NCBI RefSeq assembly: GCF_007845675.1
Contig: NZ_VOBR01000020.1
Location: 1 to 64,000 of the forward strand
Origin: Lentzea tibetensis
GTDB taxonomy: Bacteria > Actinomycetota > Actinomycetes > Mycobacteriales > Pseudonocardiaceae
Direction: 5' to 3'
DNA: 64,000 nt
Below the pieces are notes generated by a model. That model did no database searches and was not told where the DNA came from. It was given only the letters and a program-made list of their open reading frames with translations. This document shows positions 40,244 to 47,850 of the stretch, piece by piece (position 1 is the stretch's first letter; each line of letters begins with the position of its first letter). A program made the translations under genes and the position numbers.

Positions 40244-41905
40244 GTGCTGCACGAAAACGAGACTTCACGGTCCCTTGTGGACTGCTTCGTCACCGTTGCC
40301 AGACGCAGGCCGGACGCACCGGCGCTGGTCTGGCGCGACACCACCACCAGCTACGGCGAACTGCACTGGAAAGCGCTGCGCGCACAGGAGCACGTCGCCA
40401 CCCTGCCCGACGGGCCGATCGGTCTCGTCGCACCGAAGTCCCCGGACTCGATCGCGCTCGTGCTCGGCTGCCTGCTGGCGGGCAGGCGATTCCTGCTGCC
40501 GTCGGCCGCGCTGGCCGAGCCGGTGCGCGCGGAACTGTTCTCCGTCAGCGGATGCACGACCGTGCTCTCCGCGAAGAACGTTCACGTCAGCGGCGCCACC
40601 ACGCCCTTCCGTCCTGATCCGGACCGCGTCACGTTCATGCTGACCACGTCCGGCTCGACCGGGATGCCGAAGGTCGTGCCGCTCACCGAGGGCGCGGTCG
40701 ACCGGTTCACCGACTGGGCGGGCGAGACGTTCGGGCTGCGCCGCGTGCTCAACTACAGCCCGCTCAACTTCGACCTGTGCCTGCTCGACGTCTGGGCGAC
40801 GCTCAAGCACGGCGGCACCGTCGTGCTCGTCGACCCGGACCGCGCGACGAACGCCGGGCACCTCAGCGAACTCGTGCACGACATCGAGGTCGTGCAGGCG
40901 GTGCCGATGCTGTTCGCGCTGCTCGCCGAGCGGACCGACTGCTACCCGCGGGTGCGGCACGTGATCGTCACCGGCGACACCGTCGCCGGCCGCCTGCTGG
41001 CCAGGCTGCCGGAGCTGTTCCCGAACGCCAGGCTGCACAACCTCTACGGCTGCACCGAGACCAACGACAGCCTGCTGCACGAGCTCGACCCGGCGCACCT
41101 GAGCAGCCCGGTCCCGCTGGGCACACCGCTGCCCGGCGTCGACATCAGGGTCGTCGCGGACGGCGTGGAGCTCACCGGGCCGGGGACGGGCGAGCTGCAC
41201 GCGCGCACGCCGTTCCAGACCACCGGCTACCTCGACCCCGCGCTCAACGCGGGCAGGTTCACCGGCGACGGCTTCTACCGCACCGGCGACCTCGTCCGGG
41301 TCAGCCAGGACGGCGTGCTGACCCTGGTGGGGCGCAACGACTTCCAGGTCAAGGTGCGCGGCGTGCGCACGAACGTCCAGGAGGTCGAACAGGTGCTGCT
41401 CGCGCACCAGGAGGTCACCGAGGCCGTGGTCGTCGCGATTCCGGACGCGCTCGCCGGGCACCTGCTGCACGCCGAGCTGCGGCACGCGCCCGGCTCGCGG
41501 CTGAACTCGCTGGAGCTGCGGCGGTTCTGCGCCGACCGGCTGCCCGCGACGTCGATCCCCTCCACCTTCCGCGTCTCCGGCGACCCGCTGCCGAGGACCT
41601 CGACCGGCAAACCGGACCGCCAACGACTCATTCAGGGAAGGCTCATCATGGACCGCACCAAGGAGATCACGAAGTTCGTCGTCGAGGAGTTCCTGCCCGA
41701 CGTGGCGCCGGGCTCGCTCGCCGCCGACTACGACCTGCTCGCCGGTGGCGTGATCGACAGCCTCGGTCTGCTGAAGGTCATCGCGTGGCTGGAGGACCGC
41801 TACGACCTCGCCGTCGACGACGTCGAGCTGGAGCCGGACAGCTTCCGCACGGTCGACGCCATCAACGACTTCATCGACCGAGCACAACAACCGGTGTCCG
41901 GATGA
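40244..41905 (+). CDS. Adenylation-carrier protein fusion (pyrrole-loading type)
   Basis: A 553-aa stand-alone A domain (residues 1-465) fused to a carrier domain (470-553). ATP-binding [33 protein letters not shown] and the A10 Lys in TSTGKPDRQR are present. The carrier begins MDRTKEITKFVVEEFLPDVA and has GGVIDSLGLLK with the phosphopantetheine Ser. It resembles separate CloN4/CloN5-type prolyl ligase and PCP pairs of pyrrole pathways. The pocket code by eye is DLLQITLDSK; Asp235 is kept, so an alpha-amino or imino acid is expected, but the code differs from the usual proline code DLLYLALVCK. First gene of the operon; GTG start, stop overlapped by trpD. Confidence 0.85.
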   Translation: MLHENETSRSLVDCFVTVARRRPDAPALVWRDTTTSYGELHWKALRAQEHVATLPDGPIGLVAPKSPDSIALVLGCLLAGRRFLLPSAALAEPVRAELFSVSGCTTVLSAKNVHVSGATTPFRPDPDRVTFMLTTSGSTGMPKVVPLTEGAVDRFTDWAGETFGLRRVLNYSPLNFDLCLLDVWATLKHGGTVVLVDPDRATNAGHLSELVHDIEVVQAVPMLFALLAERTDCYPRVRHVIVTGDTVAGRLLARLPELFPNARLHNLYGCTETNDSLLHELDPAHLSSPVPLGTPLPGVDIRVVADGVELTGPGTGELHARTPFQTTGYLDPALNAGRFTGDGFYRTGDLVRVSQDGVLTLVGRNDFQVKVRGVRTNVQEVEQVLLAHQEVTEAVVVAIPDALAGHLLHAELRHAPGSRLNSLELRRFCADRLPATSIPSTFRVSGDPLPRTSTGKPDRQRLIQGRLIMDRTKEITKFVVEEFLPDVAPGSLAADYDLLAGGVIDSLGLLKVIAWLEDRYDLAVDDVELEPDSFRTVDAINDFIDRAQQPVSG

Positions 41906-42903
41906 AGACCTCGCATCAGCTGCTGGACGCCGTCGTCAACCGCAGGCGGCCGGTCGAACCCGGGATGTGCCGGGAGTTCTGGGACCGGCTCGGTGACCGG
42001 CAGGTCGACGCGGCCGAAGCCGCCGCACTGCTCGCCGCTCTCTCGGCCCGCATGCCGGACCCCGCCGCCGTCGCCACGCTCGTCGAGTCGCTGCTGGAAC
42101 GCAGGCCGCGGCACGGGCACCGGTTCCCCGGTGCGGTGAACGTCGTCGGCACCGGCGGCGGTCCCAGCACCGCCAACATCTCCACCGCCGCGGCGTTCGT
42201 CGCCGCTGCCGCCGGTGTGCCGGTCGTCAAGACCGGGTCGCGCGCCAGCTCCGGCGGCGTCGGGTCGATCAACCTGCTGGACCGGCTGGGCGTGTCGCTC
42301 ACCCGGTCCTACGAGCGGACCGGGGAGCACCTGGCCCGGTTCGGCATCGCGTTCGCCGGCTACTTCGTCTACCCGGTCGAGCTGACCCGGCTGGCGCGGA
42401 CGGTGCTGCCGCTGGACATGCGCACCATCGGCCGCTGGGTCAACACGATCGGGCCGTTCCTGGCCGACGTGCCGGTGTCCGCGCAGCTCACCGGCGTGTC
42501 CGACGTCGCGCACCTGCCCGCGTTGCGACGGCTTGCCGACGGCAGGCGGATCTGGTTGTGCACCAACGACCTCGGCGCCGACGAGCTGGTCAGCGTCGCG
42601 GTCAACACCGTCCACGGCGACAGCACGTTTACGGTCGACCCGCGTGAGCTCGGCATCGACGGCGGCTCGCTCGACGACCTGCGCGGCCCGTCCGACGACG
42701 CGGAGGTCGTCACCCACTTCCTGGACCTGCTGGCGGGCAGGGCCTCGTCGACGGCGGTGGCGACGGTGTGCCTGAACGCGGCCGCGCTCGCGGTGGCCGG
42801 CGGACACCAGCCGAACCTGACGTCCGGTCTGCGCGCGGCGTTCTCGGCCGTCGCGGACGGTGCCGCGCGAGCACTGGCGGAGCGGGTGATGAGCCGTGGC
42901 TGA
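41902..42903 (+). CDS. trpD-like: TrpD-like phosphoribosyltransferase with altered anthranilate site
   Basis: A 333-aa homologue of anthranilate phosphoribosyltransferase, which joins PRPP to the amine of anthranilate. PRPP-loop GTGGGPSTANISTAAAF, the Mg-binding NDLGADELV and MRTIGRWVNTIGP are visible. Two features differ from TrpD: canonical GTGGDG is GTGGGP, and the anthranilate-contacting KHGNR motif is KTGSR, so the His and Asn that hold anthranilate are replaced. I infer an amino-heteroaryl substrate other than anthranilate. ATGA overlap with the upstream gene. Confidence 0.85.
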   Translation: MKTSHQLLDAVVNRRRPVEPGMCREFWDRLGDRQVDAAEAAALLAALSARMPDPAAVATLVESLLERRPRHGHRFPGAVNVVGTGGGPSTANISTAAAFVAAAAGVPVVKTGSRASSGGVGSINLLDRLGVSLTRSYERTGEHLARFGIAFAGYFVYPVELTRLARTVLPLDMRTIGRWVNTIGPFLADVPVSAQLTGVSDVAHLPALRRLADGRRIWLCTNDLGADELVSVAVNTVHGDSTFTVDPRELGIDGGSLDDLRGPSDDAEVVTHFLDLLAGRASSTAVATVCLNAAALAVAGGHQPNLTSGLRAAFSAVADGAARALAERVMSRG

Positions 42904-43660
42904 CCGGTTCTTCGACGGCGCCGATCCGGGCCTGGTGCTGTTCCTCAACGCAGGCGACCCGCCGCTTCCCGTGCTGCGCGACGTGGTCCAGATGCTCGAC
43001 GACCAGCGCGTCGACTGCCTGGAGCTGGCCGTGCCGTTCCCCGACTCGTTCACCGACGGCCCGGTCGTGCGGCGCTCCGCGCAACGGGCGCTCGACCAGG
43101 GTGTCGACCTGCCCGCGGTGCTGGAGTTCCTCGACGCGACACCGAGGAAGCACCTGAGAATCGCGTTGCTGGCCGACTGGAGCCACACCGTGAAGCCGAC
43201 GCCGATCGGCGACTTCGTGGCACGCGTCGCCGACTCGGCCGCCGACGCGCTGCTGGTGCACGGACTGCCGCCACGCCTGCGGTCCGGGTACTACGCGCAA
43301 GCCGCCGAGCACGCGGTACCGCTGGTCACCACGTGCTATCCGGGTTCGTCGGACGAGGTGCGGCGCGAGTCGGCGCACCACGCGTCCGCCTACCTGTACC
43401 TGGTCGCGCACTACGGCCGCAGCGGATCCCGTCCCGCAACGGGGTTCGACGCGTTGCGCGACCCGATCGCGAAGCTGCGCACCGAGACCACCGCACCGAT
43501 CGCGGTCGGCTTCGGGGCACGCACGCGTCAGGACGTCGTCGCGATCCACGCGGCAGGCGCGGACGCGGTCGTCATCGGCAGCGGAGCCGTCGAGCAGGTC
43601 GAAAGCGACCCGGTCGGCAACCTCTCCCGCTTCGTCCACACCACCAAGGAGGAAAGATGA
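42896..43660 (+). CDS. trpA-like: TrpA-like tryptophan synthase alpha homologue
   Basis: A 254-aa TIM-barrel homologue of TrpA, which splits indole-3-glycerol phosphate to indole and glyceraldehyde-3-phosphate. The catalytic pair appears kept: Glu in LELAVPFPDSF and Asp in TDGPVVRRS. The phosphate end GVGFGxR-like part is IAVGFGARTRQDVVAI. The usual LVSRAGVTG loop is LVAHYGRSGS, and PFSDPLADGP is PFPDSFTDGP, so the indole-binding region is remodelled. GTG 42896 overlaps trpD by 8 bp. Confidence 0.85.
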   Translation: MADRFFDGADPGLVLFLNAGDPPLPVLRDVVQMLDDQRVDCLELAVPFPDSFTDGPVVRRSAQRALDQGVDLPAVLEFLDATPRKHLRIALLADWSHTVKPTPIGDFVARVADSAADALLVHGLPPRLRSGYYAQAAEHAVPLVTTCYPGSSDEVRRESAHHASAYLYLVAHYGRSGSRPATGFDALRDPIAKLRTETTAPIAVGFGARTRQDVVAIHAAGADAVVIGSGAVEQVESDPVGNLSRFVHTTKEER

Positions 43661-44031
43661 TCATTCGCTCGATCGAGGAGGTCCCGTCCGTCGAGTGGGG
43701 CAACGGCCTGAGCAGACGGTTCCTGCTCGACTCCGACGGCATGGGCTACACCGTGACCGACACGGTCGTCCGCGCGGGCACCAAGTCGCGCCTGGAGTAC
43801 CGCAACCACCTCGAGGCCTGCTACTGCATCGAGGGCAGGGGCGAGGTCGTCGACATGGACGGGCGATCGCACCCGATCACACCGGGGACGCTCTACGCGC
43901 TCGACGAGAACGACGCGCACTTCCTGATCGCCGCACCGGACACCGACCTGCGGCTCGTGTGCGTCTTCTCCCCCGCGTTGCGCGGGCACGAAAGACACAG
44001 TCTCGACTCGGGCGAGTTCTCGCACTACTGA
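43657..44031 (+). CDS. ectC-like: Ectoine synthase (EctC) homologue
   Basis: A 124-aa cupin closely resembling EctC, which cyclises gamma-N-acetyl-diaminobutyrate to ectoine. The metal ligands by alignment from memory are kept: Glu in NHLEACYCIEG, Tyr in GTLYALDEND and His in AHFL. The CVF of VCVFSPAL is also kept. Substrate-pocket strand DTVVRAGTKSRLEYRNH differs from EctC (DTTIYAGTETHIHYKNH). No ectA, ectB or ectD is nearby, so ectoine is not expected. EctC is known in vitro to cyclise glutamine to 5-amino-3,4-dihydro-2H-pyrrole-2-carboxylate. AAGGAGG precedes the ATG. Confidence 0.9.
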   Translation: MIIRSIEEVPSVEWGNGLSRRFLLDSDGMGYTVTDTVVRAGTKSRLEYRNHLEACYCIEGRGEVVDMDGRSHPITPGTLYALDENDAHFLIAAPDTDLRLVCVFSPALRGHERHSLDSGEFSHY

Positions 44032-44048
44032 GCGACCGGAGCACGAAC

Positions 44049-45191
44049 GTGATCACCTGGAACTCCGACCAGCGGGCCTTGCGCGCCGGGCTGGCCGAGT
44101 GGTCGGCGAAGCTCAGTGCCGACCACGTCGAACGCGACGCCGAAGGCGGCTTCTCCTGGGACAAGTGGGAACTCGTCCGGGGGTGCGGCCTGCTGCGGCT
44201 GCCGTTCGACGAACGCTGGGGCGGGCTCGGCCAAGACCTGCTCACCACGATGTACCTGCTGGAAGGACTCGGCTACGACTGTCGTGACGGCGGACTGAAC
44301 TTCGCCGTCTCGACGCACGTCGTCAGCACCGGGATCCCGTTGCAGCGCTACGGTTCCGCCGCTCTGAAGGACCGCTACCTCCCCGCCGTCTGCGACGGCT
44401 CCAAGATCGGCGCGCACGCCATCACCGAGCCGGGAGGCGGCTCGGACGCACTGGCGATGCGCACTCGGGCGGTCCGCGACGGCGACTCCTACGTGCTGAA
44501 CGGCAGCAAGACGTTCGTGAGCAACGGCCCGGTGGCCGACCTCTTCGTCGTGTACGCGCGGACGCATCCGGACGGCGGTCCTCTGGGGACGACCGCCTTC
44601 CTGGTCGAACGCGGCACGCCGGGGTTCAGCGTCGGCAACCCGATCGCGAAGATGGGCCTGCGGACCGCACCGCTGGCCGAGCTGTACTTCGACGAGTGCC
44701 GGATCCCGGCAGGCAACGTCGTCGGACGGCCGGGCGCCGGGTTCCTGGTGCTCGACTTCGTGATGAAGTGGGAGATCCTCTGCTCGTTCGTGATCAACCT
44801 GGGCGAGATGCAGCACCGGCTCGAGCGGTGCGTCGCCTACGCGGGCCAGCGCACCCAGTTCGGCGCTTCCATCGGCACCTACCAGGCCGTCTCGCACAAG
44901 ATCGCGGACATGAAGGTCGGCGTCGAGACGACGCGGAAGTGGTTGTACGACACGGCGGTCAAGGTCGCGGCCGGCGAGAACGTCACCACCGACATGGCGA
45001 TCACGAAGCTCGTGGCGAGCGAGCAGAACGTCGCGTCCGCCATGTCGGCGGTGCAGATCTTCGGCGGCAACGGCTACATGGCCGAGTACGGCCTGGAGAA
45101 GGACCTGCGCAACGCCGTCGCCGGAACCATCTACTCGGGCACGTCCGAGATCCAGCGCAACCGGATCTCGTCGATGCTCGGGCTCGGATAG
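44049..45191 (+). CDS. Acyl-CoA-dehydrogenase-like flavoenzyme (carrier-bound substrate)
   Basis: A 380-aa acyl-CoA dehydrogenase family protein with FAD. Motifs are HAITEPGGGSDALAM, FVSNGPVADLFVV, AYAGQRTQFGASIGTYQAV and QIFGGNGYMAEYGLEKDLR. The medium-chain catalytic Glu in IYEGT is replaced by Ser (IYSGTSEIQRNR), as in family branches that take the base from another helix. With the A-PCP fusion it resembles the prolyl-PCP to pyrrolyl-PCP oxidases (CloN3, PltE, RedW). Likely role: aromatising a carrier-bound pyrroline. GTG 44049 gives the normal family length. Confidence 0.85.
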   Translation: MITWNSDQRALRAGLAEWSAKLSADHVERDAEGGFSWDKWELVRGCGLLRLPFDERWGGLGQDLLTTMYLLEGLGYDCRDGGLNFAVSTHVVSTGIPLQRYGSAALKDRYLPAVCDGSKIGAHAITEPGGGSDALAMRTRAVRDGDSYVLNGSKTFVSNGPVADLFVVYARTHPDGGPLGTTAFLVERGTPGFSVGNPIAKMGLRTAPLAELYFDECRIPAGNVVGRPGAGFLVLDFVMKWEILCSFVINLGEMQHRLERCVAYAGQRTQFGASIGTYQAVSHKIADMKVGVETTRKWLYDTAVKVAAGENVTTDMAITKLVASEQNVASAMSAVQIFGGNGYMAEYGLEKDLRNAVAGTIYSGTSEIQRNRISSMLGLG

Positions 45192-45198
45192 GAGCGCC

Positions 45199-45843
45199 GT
45201 GGAGTTCATCGACCACACCTCGCCCGAGGTCAGGGACTTCGTGGCGCGGACCGTGTCCACGGTGGAAGGACGGGTCGCGCAGACCGTCGCGCTGTACCGG
45301 GCGGTTCGGGACGAGATCAGGTACGAGGTCTACGACGCGGACCTGTCCCGGACCGGCCTGCGCGCGAGCCAGGTGCTGCGCGCCGGCGCCGGCATGTGCA
45401 TCCACAAGTCGATCGCCTACGCGGCCTGCCTGCGTGCGATCGGCGTGCCGAGCAGGCTGGTGCTCACCGACGTGCGCAACCACCTGTCGTCACCGCGGCT
45501 GCGCGAGCTCGTCGGCGGCGACGTGTTCCGCTTCCACTGCCTTACGTCCGTCCACACCGGACAGCGCTGGGTGCGCGCGACCCCGGTGTTCAACAAGAAC
45601 CTCTGCCGTCTCTACGGAATCACCCCGCTCGACTTCGACGGCACGTCCGACAGCGTGTACCACCCGTTCGACCAGCAGGGCCGCGCGCACATGGAGTTCC
45701 TGCACGAGCACGGCGAGTTCGACGACCTGCCGTACGACCTCGTGCTCACCGGCCTGCGCGCCGCACACCCCCGCATCTTCGCCGACGCCGACCGGTTCGC
45801 CACGGGCTCGCTGGTCGCCGACGCCCAAGGAGGCCTCTCATGA
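45199..45843 (+). CDS. Transglutaminase-like cysteine enzyme
   Basis: A 214-aa transglutaminase-core protein. The nucleophile Cys is in AGAGMCIHKSIAYAACLRAI, followed by GVPSRLVLTDVRNHL; a His is available in HMEFLHEHGEF and an Asp in DDLPYD. Such folds in antibiotic clusters act as acyltransferases or hydrolases on carrier thioesters. Here a plausible job is release or transfer of the aromatic acid from the PCP. It starts at GTG 45199, 7 bp after the dehydrogenase, and overlaps trpB. Confidence 0.8.
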   Translation: MEFIDHTSPEVRDFVARTVSTVEGRVAQTVALYRAVRDEIRYEVYDADLSRTGLRASQVLRAGAGMCIHKSIAYAACLRAIGVPSRLVLTDVRNHLSSPRLRELVGGDVFRFHCLTSVHTGQRWVRATPVFNKNLCRLYGITPLDFDGTSDSVYHPFDQQGRAHMEFLHEHGEFDDLPYDLVLTGLRAAHPRIFADADRFATGSLVADAQGGLS

Positions 45844-47204
45844 CGGAACAGATCAAGTACCTGCTCGACGAGAAGGACATCCCCACCACCTGGTACAACA
45901 TCGCCGCCGACCTGCCGGACCTGGCGCCGTTGATGCACCCCGGCACCGGTGCGCCGATCACGGTCGACGACCTGGTGCCGATCATGCCGGAGGCCGTGGC
46001 GCGGCAGGAGCTGAGCCGCGAGCGGGAGATCGAGATCCCCGAGCCGGTGCGGCAGATCTACGCGCAGTGGCGGCCGTCGCCGCTGTTCCGCGCCAGACGG
46101 CTGGAACGGCTGCTCGACACCCCCGCGCGCATCTACTACAAGTACGAGGGCGGCAGCCCGGCAGGCAGCCACAAGCCGAACACCGCGATCGCGCAGGCGT
46201 TCTACAACCACGAGGCGAGGATCAGAAAGCTCGCCACGGAGACCGGCGCCGGCCAGTGGGGTTCGTCGTTGTCGCTGGCCGGGGCGCTGTTCGGCCTGCA
46301 GGTGCAGGTCTACATGGTCATGGTCAGCTTCCACCAGAAGCCGTACCGGCGGCTGCTGATGGAGACCTACGGCGCGCGGTGCGTCGCGAGCCCGTCGCTC
46401 GAGACCGCGGCCGGTCGCGCGATTCTCGCCGCCGATCCGGAGTGCACGGGCAGCCTCGGCATCGCGACGTCCGAGGCGCTCGAGGTCGCGATGAACGACC
46501 CGGAGACCAACTACGCGGGCGGCAGCGTGCTCAACCACGTGCTGCTGCACCAGAGCGTGATCGGCCAGGAGGCGCTGGCGCAGTTCGCCATGGCGCAGGA
46601 CTACCCGGACGTCGTGGTCGGCTGCGCGGGCGGTGGTTCGAACCTGGGCGGGCTGACGTTCCCGTTCCTCGGCGAGAAGCTGCGCGGTGGCCGGGACGTG
46701 CGCGTGGTCGCGGCCGAGCCCGCCGCTTGCCCCACGCTGACCAGGGGCAAGCTGGCGTACGACTTCGGTGACACGGCCGGGCTGACGCCGTTGCTGCGCA
46801 TGCACACCCTGGGCCACTCGTTCGTGCCGCCGTCGTTCCACGCGGGCGGGCTGCGCTACCACGGCATGGCACCACTGGTCAGCGCCGCGCTCGACGCGAA
46901 CCTGCTGGAGGCGGTGGCCGTCGAGCAGTCGCGGTGCTTCGCGGCGGGAATCCAGTTCGCGCGTGCCGAGGGCATCGTGCCCGCACCCGAGTCGACGCAC
47001 GCGATCTCGGTCGCCGTGCAGGAGGCGTTGCGCTGCAAGGAGGAGGGCCGTTCGGAGGCGATCCTGTTCGGACTGTCCGGGCACGGGCACTTCGACCTGT
47101 CCGCCTACGAGGCGCACCTCGGCGGCGCGCTGCGCGACGAGGGCGTCGACCAGACGCGCCTGGACGCGGCGCTGGCCCAGCTGCCCGCGCTGGCCGATGC
47201 CTGA
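45840..47204 (+). CDS. trpB2-like: TrpB2-type tryptophan synthase beta homologue
   Basis: A 454-aa PLP enzyme of the TrpB2 branch (longer, with an N-terminal extension including WYNIAADLP). PLP Lys lies in GSHKPNTA, catalytic Glu in ETGAGQWGSSL, and the phosphate loop is GCAGGGSNLGG. HSFVPPSFHAGGLRYHG and the C-terminal LFGLSGHGHFD are TrpB2 hallmarks. It should join an indole-like ring with serine or phosphoserine. TrpB2 normally works without tight TrpA contact, yet a TrpA homologue is in the same operon. Confidence 0.9.
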   Translation: MTEQIKYLLDEKDIPTTWYNIAADLPDLAPLMHPGTGAPITVDDLVPIMPEAVARQELSREREIEIPEPVRQIYAQWRPSPLFRARRLERLLDTPARIYYKYEGGSPAGSHKPNTAIAQAFYNHEARIRKLATETGAGQWGSSLSLAGALFGLQVQVYMVMVSFHQKPYRRLLMETYGARCVASPSLETAAGRAILAADPECTGSLGIATSEALEVAMNDPETNYAGGSVLNHVLLHQSVIGQEALAQFAMAQDYPDVVVGCAGGGSNLGGLTFPFLGEKLRGGRDVRVVAAEPAACPTLTRGKLAYDFGDTAGLTPLLRMHTLGHSFVPPSFHAGGLRYHGMAPLVSAALDANLLEAVAVEQSRCFAAGIQFARAEGIVPAPESTHAISVAVQEALRCKEEGRSEAILFGLSGHGHFDLSAYEAHLGGALRDEGVDQTRLDAALAQLPALADA

Positions 47205-47850
47205 GCTCAAGGTCTGCGGCGTCACCAGCACCGCTGACCTCAACCTGCTCGCGACGTCCGGCGCGGACATGGCCGGGCTGTGGCACGGCGTTCCCGGCGG
47301 ACACGCCGACCTGACCATCGGCAGGCTGACCTCGCTGGCCGCGGCGGCGCACCTGGTCACGCCGGTGCTGGTGACGCTGGCCGCCGAGGTGCGCGACGTG
47401 CTCGCCGTGTCCGGGATCCGGGTGGTGCAGCTGCACGGCTACCAGGCGCCCGGTGTGGTGCGCGCGTTGAAGCGCGACGGCGTGCACGTGATCAAGGTGC
47501 TGCACGTCGCGGGTTCGGTGTGCCCGGAGCGGCCGTTGATCCGCGCGTACGAACGGGCGGGTGTCGACTCGTTCCTGATCGACGCGGTCGGGGACGACGG
47601 GCGGATCGGGAGCACCGGGCAGTCGCTGGCTCCGGCCGCTGTGCTGTCGCTGGCGGCCTCGTTGTCGCGGCCGTTCCTGCTCGCCGGCGGGATCACCGCG
47701 GACAACGCGCCCGCGTTCGCCGAGGTCGCGGCGCATCCGGGGTTCCTCGGGGTCGACGTGGACACCGGGGCGCGGGATTCCCTGGGGTGCATCGACGCCG
47801 GACGTGTCCGTGCCCTGCGGCGGGCGTGGGACGGGCGGGTGGCCGCGTGA
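47197..47850 (+). CDS. trpF-like: TrpF-like phosphoribosyl-amine isomerase
   Basis: A 217-aa TIM barrel related to phosphoribosylanthranilate isomerase, which does an Amadori rearrangement. The general base Cys is in LKVCGVTS; the general acid Asp is in SFLIDAVGDDG; VVQLHGYQAPGVV and LLAGGITADNAPAF are conserved. The usual SPR motif near residue 35 is missing (LWHGVPGGHADL), removing the Arg that contacts the anthranilate carboxylate. ATG 47197 overlaps trpB by 8 bp and gives the family N-terminus. Confidence 0.85.
   Translation: MPELKVCGVTSTADLNLLATSGADMAGLWHGVPGGHADLTIGRLTSLAAAAHLVTPVLVTLAAEVRDVLAVSGIRVVQLHGYQAPGVVRALKRDGVHVIKVLHVAGSVCPERPLIRAYERAGVDSFLIDAVGDDGRIGSTGQSLAPAAVLSLAASLSRPFLLAGGITADNAPAFAEVAAHPGFLGVDVDTGARDSLGCIDAGRVRALRRAWDGRVAA

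Noticed and set aside
39942-40643. Long plus-strand frame overlapping the leader and the start of the A-PCP gene
   Set aside because: Its 3' half is a shadow of the A-PCP gene and its 5' half has no homology or GC3 bias.
43657-44031. Ectoine biosynthesis locus
   Set aside because: Only the EctC homologue is present; ectA, ectB and ectD are absent and the substrate strand is changed.
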